Shown here: one piece after another, positions 1-9,009 of the stretch
Layout: every line of letters starts with the position of its first letter
Numbering within the stretch: the first letter of the stretch is position 1
Origin: Mesostigma viride
Taxonomy: Eukaryota; Streptophyta; Mesostigmatophyceae; Mesostigmatales; Mesostigmataceae
Direction: 5' to 3'
DNA: 52,000 nt
NCBI GenBank assembly: GCA_009746045.1
Contig: RPFO01000079.1
Coordinates: 5,864,233-5,916,232, forward strand
Made by a program: the position numbers and the translations under genes
Notes under the pieces: model-generated
Databases searched by the model: none
What the model saw: the letters and a program-made list of their open reading frames with translations, nothing else
What the model was told of the DNA's origin: nothing

Positions 1-631
1 CTTATCTTCGCTTCGCTTTGCTTTGCTTCCCTTCCCTTTCCAGCGATTTCCTTGCCTCGCCCTGCCCACAAGGATGGTGTATCGTGAAAAGCACCCTAGT
101 GCGCTTGCAGGAGAAAGCAAGGAAGCAAGCAGGCTTATCCCACGTTCAAGGTATCAACTTCTCCCACCCTCTGCTTCCCCCAGCTGCCTTACTAGCGAGG
201 CTGCCAGGCGGCTACAGGAGATGCACGACACCAGGCACACCAGATACTCGTATCCACTGTCAGTCCTCAAAGAGGACGGTACGAACGTGACGAGATCGAA
301 CAGGACGAGAGCTGTTACAACCATGATGCCAGATGCATGCCGCCACGTCACTGATGACATAATACCGATGGCATAGATCGATACACGGTTAAGATCAAGC
401 CAGCAAGAACATGCCCACAGCCAGCCGGACACGTGCAGGCGCGGCGGCGAGACACGGCGGGACCTCACAAATGGGCGGAACAACCGGATTTTCTGCTAAA
501 CACAGAATATAACTTTAGAAAGATCCAATCGCATGTACAAGCCCAAGGCAGCGGGGAGAGCGCAAACACCATCAGGGGGCATGCCAGCACCCCACAAGCA
601 AAATGGTCCAACACAATCTTGGCAAACACAC
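1..631. other. Left edge, no further ceramidase exon recognised
   Basis: The downstream exons of the minus-strand ceramidase gene would lie here or beyond the window edge. I find no peptide resembling the C-terminal part of a neutral ceramidase in any minus-strand frame, so this is probably intron. No other gene is supported. Confidence 0.5.
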
Positions 632-1108
632 CTTGGTGTCGCCCTGGGTGAAGTCAAATGCACCGGGTCCGTCCGTCGTGCCCGCCGCAAAGCTGAAGCC
701 CATCGCGGGCGGACAAGTATGGTCGATGACGTCCTCATTCACCCCCACTGGTTGCGGCCCCAGCCTGCGTGCGTCACCAATGCTAGGCGTGCCTGTCATC
801 GACATGCGCCAAGTCCCATTCACGGAAGAGTCATTGCGCGAGTGCGGCCAACCAGCCATGCCAACACCCTTCTCCTTGCGTCCGGCACGATGAGCCACCC
901 CCCCCTCCACATCCTCACGTTGGCCCTTCACCACTCCCTTGCTCGCATTACGGGCTGAGGGCATCACACGATCCACCTGCCGGGAACGGGACAGGAACGG
1001 CTCCCCCACGCTGACATTGCTCATGTCAACATAGATGTGGCGGAAGTCCACGCTGCCTCGGATGGTCGTCCGGTTGTCGGCTGCCAGCAGTGCCAGCGTG
1101 GCGTTGGC
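632..1108 (-). CDS. Neutral ceramidase, downstream exon (gene continues off left edge)
   Basis: This exon continues the hydrolase begun at 3855-2605. Neutral ceramidase cleaves the amide bond of ceramide to give sphingosine and a fatty acid. Seen: the peptide includes FRHIYVDMS, which fits the family block before the late domain, and [20 protein letters not shown] followed by QGDTK, a highly characteristic ceramidase block. The 3' boundary is a good donor (AAG then GTGTGT, minus strand, at 632/631). A plausible acceptor (CAG) precedes GCCAACGCC at 1108. Between the two family blocks lie about 90 residues of basic, low-complexity sequence with no counterpart I know in the family. A short upstream exon carrying the usual residues after the ERQ block may be missing. 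The exon sits in frame, phase 0 at both ends. Later exons are not seen. Confidence 0.8.
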
Positions 1109-1212
1109 CTGTCCGGTGGGTGCGGGTGCGCGAGGGCGAGAGTAGGGTACACGGCAGGCGGGTGAGACGAGGGCGACTCCTGGCGGGCCTCCCGAAAGGC
1201 CTCGGGAAAGAC

Positions 1213-1215
<3 letters not shown>

Positions 1216-1309
<94 letters not shown>

Positions 1310-1325
1310 GAGAGAGAGAGAGAGA
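1216..1325. repeat. (GA)n microsatellite
   Basis: About 55 dinucleotide units with one GGG interruption near 1298. It lies in the ceramidase intron. On the minus strand it reads (CT)n, that is, a polypyrimidine run in the transcript sense. The Ser-Leu repeat reading frames across it are not genes. Confidence 0.97.
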
Positions 1326-2267
1326 ACACACGGTGGTGACGGGTCAGAAAAGTGGAAGAACACTTCCTGACAGTGGGTTAAAAAAAAGGGAAGGGGGGGG
1401 GGGGGGGAAAGAAAAAGAAGAAAAAAATAAAGAAAATGAAATCGCGAATGGCGAGGATGCAGGGACGCATGCGGATGCCGCCAAAAGGACACACAGACCC
1501 AATAATGGCAGCCTGCCATCTTTGGACCATGGACCCGGGTAATGCTGCGCGCTACTCTGACTTCTGACAACCGGCACGTGCCTGGGATTGAGCACGCAGG
1601 TCGCCAGCAAGCCGCATGCTGAGACAAAGAACGAAAAGACGTTGCGCTGTAATAAGTTGAAGACTAGAGCGAGACAAGGGTGGCCAGTAGCACCACAAGT
1701 TGAGAGGAGAAATGGGTGCTGCTCTGCCAAGCAGGCCTCCAGGGGAACAGCGTCTGGCAGTAGAGCGCGACCCCACCACCGTGTGTGAATCCCAGTATCG
1801 TGCCAAAAGTTCACGGCTACAAGCCGATAAGAGGGTGACATGAGCAAATAAAGGAAAAGAGGGAGGCAGAGCAGCTTCCATGCCACCGCGGCCAGAATGC
1901 TCGCCATCAAACTACCCCTTCCCATACAGACAAATTTGCCAAGCACGGTGCACAGGGCACATCCCTGCCACCTGGCAGCTAGCACTTCTGCACGTCCAAG
2001 CATCCGTTACTTCGCCTGCATCGTGGTGGGCACCATGTAATCCAACCTAATACTAAATTACGGCACGCAGGGCACCTCCCTACCAAATGTCGGCTTACGA
2101 CTCTGCATTCGCCACACTACGATTCTGCAAGCATCGATCATCTCGGTTCCAACCCCTTGTCGGACTCCTGCTTTTACTCCTGCGCGGCTGGCATCCGTAT
2201 GGCCTGGCGGACGCCTGCATCTACTTGCTGGCATCGGTAGTGACCCATGGTGAAGCAATCAAAAGGT

Positions 2268-2330
2268 TGATGCTCCGCGGCTCCCCGACGGGACTGCGTG
2301 ACCAATTAATTACTCAACTGATTGATTAAT
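2268..2330 (+). mobile_element. Decayed LINE 3' end (hairpin plus tail)
   Basis: TGCTCCGCGGCTCCCCGACG followed by an AATTAATT-like tail resembles the 3'-terminal hairpin and (TTAA)n tail seen much better at 7070-7137, 20445-20512 and 40092-40149. It is diverged and no clear target duplication is visible, so the call is tentative. Confidence 0.4.
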
Positions 2331-2604
2331 GGTCAACCACTTCCCTCTGCCGCTGCTGCATCCATCATCCACCATGCGGTGCTGTGCTTGCCTAGACAAG
2401 CCCATGGCCTGACTTCAGTAGCACCTGCTGGCATCCGGCCCAAATGTATAGCAAATATATCATTAACTATTATAAATATAATACTATGGCAGTAAATAAT
2501 AAATATATCGAATGGCATACATAATAATGTATCTGTTTGCTATGTATAAAATGCATGAAATATATATTATAGATAGTAATTAAGGTCCCCCCATGCTCAC
2601 GCAC

Positions 2605-3855
2605 CTGGCGCTCGGCAACAATGTAGTTGCTGGCAAAGTGGTCAGGCCAACCGGGCCCTCTCCCATGGCACGCCTCCGCCTTTCCCCCGCACGTCGAGTG
2701 CTCCTCCTCACAGCGCACACTGGTGTTGCCACAGAAGGTGCCGCCGGTGTTGGGTGAGACGTCCCCCTCGTTGCTCTGTGCGAACGCGGCCACCACGCGA
2801 GGCATGCCCTGCAAGGCCGCTTCCCTTGCAGAAATATTGCCATCGCGCTGCAAAGCTGCCTCCCTTGCAAACTTATTGCCTCGCGAAAAGATCCGAGGTA
2901 ATTCCTTCGTTGCATTGAGGATGTCACTGCCATGCGACGTATTAAGGGGGCGCGTCTCGCTGGCCCGTGTCCTGTCACCCACCACTTGTTCTGGATCACG
3001 CGCAGCTGCCAGTTCAAGCTGTCCCTGTGTCTGGCCCCACGCCTCCTCCACCAGCAGTGACGCGAGCCCCTTGTTGTCGCCGCTGACGAGGCGGTTACTG
3101 CTGTTCAGGGACGTGCAGTGGACCGCGAACCAGGCAATGCACCCCAGGGGCCCGCCGGACGCATCCTCGCCAGCATCGAACCGCAGGATGGTCATCTGAG
3201 TGTCCACGTCACGCGGGTACCGGGCACGCTCGGCAGCAGGGTTGTTACGGTACGCGCTGGGGCTGCGGTTTATGCTGGCGTCCTGAACGTCCCCACGGGA
3301 CAGGCTCAGGGAGGCTGGTTGGAGGCTGGTGTGAGCCTGCTGTACGGCGGCCACGATCCCGTCCAGGAGCGAGTCGAACGTCTCTCGGACGAAGCCCAGG
3401 GAGGTGACTTGGTACAGGACGTATTGCAGGAAGCCGCCAGGCGCGGAGTGGGTGTGGATCCCGCTGATCAGCACGTTGCGCTCGGTGTACAGGTCACCGT
3501 ACAGCTCCCGCAGCCGCGCGATGACGTGGAGCGTGACCACCTGCGACGCCATGCAGTAGTCGAGGTTCACGAAGACTACTCGGCTGTCGCTGCTCGCGCT
3601 CTTCGCGGTCGCGGTGTCAACCACGATGAACGCCCGCGCCCGCAGGCGTGTGTGAATTCCCGCTGCCGCTTGCTTCGGGTCTGCATATCCCATCATGTTC
3701 ACGTCCGCGACGGGTCCTGTGATGTCCACGGACGCTGTACCTACTAAATATGAGGAGGAAGGCTCAGCAGATGTAACGCAGGACGAAAGTACGAACGCTG
3801 CGGCCGCAATGCAGTAAACAAGGGAAGGAAACCTTGACGTCGGGTCCATTTGCAT
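2605..3855 (-). CDS. Neutral ceramidase, N-terminal exon
   Basis: First exon of a secreted or lumenal neutral ceramidase (ceramide amidohydrolase, sphingolipid turnover). The start is taken as the ATG at 3855; a second ATG at 3849 is equally possible. Residues about 10-30 form a hydrophobic signal peptide (VYCIAAAAFVLSS). The family N-terminal block YLVGTASVDITGP follows. GIHTHSAPGG contains metal-binding histidines. SSNRLVSGDNKG matches the active-site region of the family. AQSNEGDVSPNTGGTFC and CHGRGPGWPDHF are further signature blocks. Roughly 80 extra residues lie between the active-site block and AQSNEGD, including a repeated AREAALQ unit. The exon ends after AERQ at a strong splice donor; the reading frame beyond it (ending at 2470) is AT-rich intron read-through and is not coding. 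Downstream exon: 632-1108. Confidence 0.88.
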
Positions 3856-4465
3856 CGCGCGCAATTATCGTCAAACGATCGGCGCGTTGGCCATATATTC
3901 ACACTGATCCGGATCCCGACATTTCCAACCACACCCAATTTCGCCCCGGCTGGCTTCTTTCAGTATTTCATCGGTGTATGACCTGCAGATCGGGCTGTAT
4001 GCACAAGATCATTAGAAAAAGGTAGCATGAGTGGTTACTCTTCAACATGAAGCTGCGATAAAGCGGAATTCTATGCGGGTCAACCGGTAATGTAATTAGG
4101 TAATTCCTTGCTTTTCACTTTTCACACCCTTGTGTCCTGCAGGTTGCAATTTTTCGGGCCGTTCGTGACTTGCGTGTTGGCAATTATGAAAGTGTAGCTT
4201 CTTTCAGGCTTGTTCCCTGTATATATTACCTCCCAGGCCCTCGGGCAGAAAATCGGCCCACGCGGAGCCAAATTCGCTTTCGATGCACTACGGCCATGTG
4301 GTTTCCACGTCCTTGTTCCTTTCAGGTATGCAGCAAACTTAACGGATCCTGTATGCATACCGGTCTGCATAGATAAGAGAGTCTGCAGTCTGCACCGGCA
4401 GTGCAAGAAAGGAATTTCCGCCCAGGTCCAGGCAGATACACGCGGTCTCTGCTGCCAGCGAACGT

Positions 4466-4505
4466 CAGTCAGTCAGTCAGTTGGATCCCACGCCGCACAT
4501 GGGCA
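4466..4505 (-). mobile_element. Retroposon 3' end with (CTGA)n tail
   Basis: Read on the minus strand: GCCCATGTGCGGCGTGGGAT, then CCAA, then four copies of CTGA. The same core occurs at 4826-4869 and 26838-26878 (plus), with a shorter version at 26898-26932 (minus). Each copy has a different short-repeat tail, as for 5'-truncated non-LTR retroposons. Confidence 0.5.
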
Positions 4506-4825
4506 GCTGAGAGCGAACTTAGTACTAACGAGCTCTGGCCAGGTTCCACTTGTCAACCGCCCGGCAATGCATTGATTAATTGATATTGTGCTGAAATTTG
4601 CTAACGGTTTCCATAGGTTTCCATCGAGATGAAGTATCAGCATCGTCCGCATTATGTGTCAGCATCTTGGGACGCCGAAGCACGTCCACGTCTCTTGGGA
4701 GATTTGTCGAATCAATTTAAGTGCTAGGATTAGTTTGTACTAATTTTCGTCATTCGCCAACCGCGGTTTTATTACCATATGACCGTTCGTGCTGCGGCAT
4801 AGGCCCGCGGCCACTATAGATTCTC

Positions 4826-4869
4826 TGCTGCCCGTGTGCGGCGTGGGACACAACAACAACAACAACAAC
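4826..4869 (+). mobile_element. Retroposon 3' end with (CAA)n tail
   Basis: The core CTGCCCGTGTGCGGCGTGGG is followed by about seven CAA units (4850-4869). It is the same core as at 4466-4505 but in the opposite orientation and with a different tail repeat. Confidence 0.5.
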
Positions 4870-5238
4870 GGCATAGGCATGCCGTAAGCATGTCGTTACG
4901 GCATAGGCATGTCGTAAGGTGACACCCCCGTGAGCAGCGACGCGGGCGGGCGTGTAACAACAGTAATGCAAACAGAACCCCTTGCAATTGCTAACCTGCG
5001 TAAGTAATGCAGCCACACAGGGCCTTTGGCGACACGAATTGCGTGACGCATTCCGCTGCGCAGCATTAAATGATGCCAGCAAGGTGCGATAAACATGACC
5101 GCGAGTGCATTTGTCGCAGCTCGTCTACGTCCAAGAGAGTAGCTGCACATGATGTGCAGCTGAACCAGCGGCATGCCCTCTGCCAAAAAAGTTGGTAACA
5201 CGTCATCGGCGGTCTAACCTTTGCATCCAGCTGTGTGG

Positions 5239-5733
5239 ATGGCAGAAATTGGCCGCACATCGCCTCTTTGTCGGCAGCAGCAGCGGCACTTGAAGCTGGA
5301 GCGTGCACGATCCGCGTCTTTTCTGACTCCCGAGAAGCCAAGCAAGGTCAGTAGCATTAGACCCATCAAAGAACTTTTCTTGACAAGCTCGTCCATCTTG
5401 GATGGTGATGTGTCCCCAACCAGGAGGTTGCTAGACAGTCAGGGCCGCATACTGGACCTTTCTCCATACAAGTCCCGGTCGCGGACCGCCCATGTTGAGA
5501 AGAAAATACGTCAACAGCAAAAGGAGGAAACGATCCAGTTGAAGGATTTCGAGGCTGCCCAGAAGCGGATCCAGCGGGAAATACAAGATGAGGTGGAATT
5601 GCAACAACGAAGGCGGGACATTCAAAGTGCGAGGATGGAGCGGAAAGAGAGGAGTCTATCCCGTACATCATCCACGGGCCTGTCGAGATCTTCGTCCACC
5701 GTATCGGCATTGACGGACCAAAGTTACGATTGA
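5239..5733 (+). CDS. Hypothetical coiled-coil protein or last exon
   Basis: The frame from ATG 5239 to the stop at 5731-5733 gives about 164 residues. Seen: a basic N-terminus, SPTRRLLDSQGRILDLSPYK in the middle, a long charged helical stretch rich in K, E, Q and R (about residues 80-130, a likely coiled coil) and a Ser/Thr-rich C-terminus. Composition is protein-like and unlike the surrounding DNA, and no repeat family covers it. The bases before 5231 (CTAAC, then TTTGCATCCAG) look like a branch site and 3' splice site, so this may be a terminal exon whose upstream part I cannot find. I do not recognise the family and assign no function. Confidence 0.5.
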   Translation: MAEIGRTSPLCRQQQRHLKLERARSASFLTPEKPSKVSSIRPIKELFLTSSSILDGDVSPTRRLLDSQGRILDLSPYKSRSRTAHVEKKIRQQQKEETIQLKDFEAAQKRIQREIQDEVELQQRRRDIQSARMERKERSLSRTSSTGLSRSSSTVSALTDQSYD

Positions 5734-6795
5734 GCTGCCACCGGGCATCCCCACAGCTGTGTCTGTGCCAGCCGTCTGTCTTTGCGGTCGCAATCAGCTT
5801 ATGTGCATGAGGCGTGGCCGCCTGTCCTGTGCATGCTGATTCTGGCCTGGGACACCCTGCCGCCGCCTTGATGGGCTACAAAGCACCTTTTTTGCCTCCC
5901 TTTTTGCTTCATGAGCGAGGAAAACGGGATTCTGTACCACGAATATATTTGGGGCCTCGTGGCTGCTTGTGAATGCATTTCCGCATGGGGACTAGACCTA
6001 CGTGTGCGGCGTCGGACAGCTGACTCGCTCGCCCGCAACCTCAGGCCGGCACGGTGCCGCGGCAGCTTTCGGACAGTAGCGCATGTGCAGGGCCTGTGCA
6101 GCTCTCTGAGCCGTAGGTTGAACCAGTGGGGGATCCGGGAGTGCGGCTGACATGCTCACCGCCTGCATGCGTGCATGATGGCAATCGACCCACACATGGT
6201 GGCAAGAGATCAATCAATTCATGGTGGCAAGAGGTTGAATGGCGATGTCACCGAGTTGATGGCTTAGGGAGCAAGATGGCCAGCTGGGGGCCACCTTTTC
6301 GAGGTCGGTGAGGTAGGCCGCATACTCGCCATGTATATAACCAGTGCCCATACCCGATAGCGACTGCATTTTGTGGCCACTCCCTTGGGCCTAGCGGTCT
6401 CCGGCCTGCCTATTGCTGGCGTTACTCTTATCATATTACAAGTTATGGCCGCCCCCGTGTGATTGTTCTCACGGCGAGATGTGGCGCCCTCGCGGCCTCT
6501 TCGCTGCATGTGCATGATCGACATCCATGTGGCTCCAACCAAGCGCGAGGGTGTGCGCCCGTATGGCAAGTCTGCCAATGCCAAAGCGAGTCCGGAAGCA
6601 TGTGGTCCACTGATTACAGGGACCAGTGTGTGTACGTGTTTTAAAGAGCTGCATTATCTTGCTCTTTATTTGTATAGTAGTTGGGTTATTTATTGACATC
6701 AATGGATGGCAAATCCAGACAGATTTGTGTACCGTACCAGCTGTCCATGGTTTTTTTGCACCACACGGCGTCTGGTGTGATGCAGCACCATGGTA
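5734..6795. other. Intergenic, nothing recognised
   Basis: Probably the 3' flank of the coiled-coil ORF. Near 6195-6233 a short unit (ATGGTGGCAAGAG) occurs twice. No convincing ORF, RNA gene or element end was seen. Confidence 0.5.
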
Positions 6796-6797
6796 AT

Positions 6798-6833
6798 ATA
6801 TCAAAGAGACAACCAGCGCAGGCCAGAAATCAC
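6798..6833 (-). mobile_element. Solo copy of the Penelope 3'-terminal motif
   Basis: The bases from TCAAAGAGACAACCAGCGCA through GGCCAGAAATC match the extreme 3' end of the Penelope-like element at 8454-8483 (element reads on the minus strand). Homology stops after about 33 bases. It is either an extremely truncated copy or a hitch-hiking element that shares this end. Confidence 0.5.
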
Positions 6834-6875
6834 AATGGCAATTTATGGTTATACTTAGCGTTATTATAGAATAAC

Positions 6876-7137
6876 GTGGGGGCGCGCCCGTGGGAACGCG
6901 CCCGCGTGTGCAAACCCGCGGGAGGCACGCCAGACAGCTCCCCTAGGGTAGCGTGATGTTGTTTAGATAGATGTTGTAGTTAGTGATGTTGTTTAGATAG
7001 ATGTTGTAGGTAGGTGTTGTAGATAGATTAGACCAGTAGGACTTTTTGCACCCATCCATCCATCCATCCAGTGGGGTTAATGCTCCGTGACTCCCCAACG
7101 GGAGCACGAGTCTAATCAATTAATTAATCAATAGCAT
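6876..7137 (+). mobile_element. LINE 3' end (family B), 3'UTR, hairpin and TTAA-type tail
   Basis: GCGCCCGCGTGTGCAAACCC and the following GATAGATGTTGTAG repeats match 30672-30770. It ends with TGCTCCGTGACTCCCCAACG plus GGAGCACGAG and an AATTAATTAATC-type tail. The hairpin core is CTCCC-CAA-CGGGAG. No coding sequence remains. Confidence 0.65.
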
Positions 7138-7199
7138 AATATGCCTGTGCCAGCTTTACCTTTTTTCGTGCAAGGTATCCCTACTTGGGACATGTTGTT

Positions 7200-8135
7200 A
7201 ACAGGAGGAAAAAATGGTTTCGACTTAGGACTTCGGTTTTTTGCAAAACTTAGCCCTGACCGGGAGAAGACAAGTCTGCGGCCTGCGGGGGCTGAGATTA
7301 AATAAGAGGTACCTTGAAATTAAATAAGAGGCGTGCATCTATGAATATATAGTTTTGGAGGCGAGTTTCTGTTGGCGTTAAGTCGTAGTATTGTACGATT
7401 GATAGATTGGTAGTGCATTGGTGGTACTGCACGACGGTATTGGACGGAGTTCCCGGAATCCCGGTCTGGCAAGCGGATTTTGCATCTCACGGGTAAGATA
7501 CATCTCACGGGTACACGACGCGGCACGACGTTGTACGACGCAGAAAAGCTAGGAACCTAGGCGACTATATTTGGCGCCGCGTCGGTCGTGACGTTGTTTA
7601 CTCCGTTGGATCTGCATCTACGGCGTTCGTGGGTTGTTTCGAAACCCGGTCGATGAGATTTAATTATCTCACGGGTAAGATACATCTCACGGGTACACGA
7701 CGCGGCACGACGTTGTACGACGCATCTGGAAAAGCTAGGAACCTAGGCGACTATTTGGCGCCGCGTCGGTCGTGACGTTGTTTACTCCGTTGGATCTGCA
7801 TCTACGGCGTTCGTGGGTTGTTTCGAAACCCGGTCGATGAGATTTAAAGGAGAAGTTGGGTATATAAGTGATCCTTTTTTGACAACTTTGTGAAAATGTA
7901 AAAGTCGAGATGAAAAACGGCTTGATAAACGGAATGATAAACGGCTTGACAGGTTGTCGTCCACTACTACAAGTTAACGCCAATCGAAACTCGCGCCCAA
8001 AAATATATCTGGATAGAGGCATGTCTCGTATTTAATTTCAAGGTACCTCTTAATGAATCTCGGGCCCCGCCTCGGGCTATAAGTTTGCAAAACAAAAGTC
8101 TACGAGTCCGGGAAAAGGTGAACAGGAGGAAAAAA
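7200..8135. mobile_element. Foldback / terminal-inverted-repeat DNA element
   Basis: The segments about 7214-7386 and 7967-8118 are imperfect inverted repeats; both carry AAGAGGTACCTTGAAATTAA on one strand or the other. Outside them the direct repeat AACAGGAGGAAAAAA stands at 7200-7214 and 8121-8135 and could be a target duplication, though its purine-rich composition weakens that. Inside is a 180-bp tandem duplication. No transposase is present, so it would be non-autonomous. Confidence 0.5.
7485..7846. repeat. Two-copy tandem repeat, about 181 bp each
   Basis: Unit 1 is 7485-7666 and unit 2 is 7667-7846, differing only by small indels. Each starts TCTCACGGGTAAGATACATC and ends near GGTCGATGAGATTTA. 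It lies in the core of the foldback element. Confidence 0.9.
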
Positions 8136-8164
8136 AAGTTAATTAATTTAATGAATGAATCAAC

Positions 8165-8204
8165 TATCAATGAGACAACCATGCAGCGCAGGCCAGAAAT
8201 CCGG
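8165..8204 (-). mobile_element. Second solo Penelope 3'-end motif (diverged)
   Basis: CAATGAGACAACC, then CAGCGCAGGCCAGAAATC, match the Penelope 3' end with a small insertion. It lies just outside the nested LINE cluster, next to the left piece of the ORF1 fragment. Confidence 0.4.
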
Positions 8205-8243
8205 TTTGAGAATCTGGAGTTCTGGAGCATCATATCTTGAGCA
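8205..8243 (+). pseudogene. Left piece of a LINE ORF1 fragment (outermost nest level)
   Basis: The bases TCTGGAGCATCATATCTTGAGCA align loosely with the ORF1 coding region at about 21890-21915 of the intact element, and the match continues across the insertion at 17833. The piece is short and diverged, so confidence is limited. Confidence 0.4.
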
Positions 8244-9009
8244 TGGACGCTCACGGATACGCTGGCGGCCAAGCTAAACGGCACGGTAACCAGGATGCTC
8301 CGTCAGGCCCTGAATGTAGGGTTTTCCACGTCTAGCGTGCGCATTAAAAAACTTAATTAAATTATAACATGACTCCGTTGGGAGATCATGTAGCACATAT
8401 TCCCGTGGATGGATGGAGGGCCCGGGGACAAGGCCGCGAAATCGAACTAATCTCAAAGAGACAACCAGCGCAGGCCAGAAATCGGGAGAATCCGGACCAT
8501 GGTAGCTCGAGCCTGCCGTTATCTTTTCCGCGTTTTCGAGTCGTTCAGGATGATGAAGATGAATGGTGATGGAAATGTGTATCCTTGTGCATTGAAATTA
8601 TGGCTGGCTTACGTGTGGAGCGACTAGATGACCTAGACGGTGGGGCCGGAAACAGCATGCTTGATCAGGGCGTGTGTTTCTAGCCTAACTGGCCGGGAGT
8701 GTCTAGTGGTGAGCACCATTGCTGCGATCGCTCTCCCACCATTTACGAGGAAATACCCGCAAATGGAAAACCACTGAAAAGGTCTAGCTAGTCAGTCATC
8801 ACGTTAGCCATGCCATGATTCCAAACGTCCAAGAACTGCACACGGTGCAAAGGCAAAAAGCCGGAGGACAGCACTTTCAAATGTGCGGCGGGAACCAAAA
8901 GCCCGCGGATGCCAGAAAACATCGTGTTGCGGCAGCGACGCGACGATGTGGACAACGAATCCAGTGCCAAGCTCGGAACGGCCGCAAAGGAGATCTGGCA
9001 TCACAGGGT

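Larger units (their letters stand above)
1109..2604 (-). other. Ceramidase intron (about 1.5 kb, may hide a small exon)
   Basis: The upstream exon ends at CAG with the donor GTGCGTGAG (2604 downward on the minus strand), at exactly the point where family homology stops. Homology resumes at 1108. The intron contains a (GA)n tract, a G-run (about 1390-1405), AT-rich DNA and a LINE-type 3' end near 2268-2330. Residues normally found just after the ERQ motif are not accounted for, so a short exon may lie inside. Confidence 0.65.
3856..5220. other. Intergenic region with two truncated retroposon ends
   Basis: No gene is supported between the ceramidase start and the coiled-coil ORF. The stretch contains two copies of a retroposon 3' end (4466-4505 minus, 4826-4869 plus), annotated separately. 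The ceramidase promoter presumably lies near 3856-4100, but I cannot define elements in it. Confidence 0.6.

Noticed and set aside
1021-1542. Ser-Leu and Arg-Glu repeat frames
   Set aside because: They come from the (GA)n tract in the ceramidase intron.
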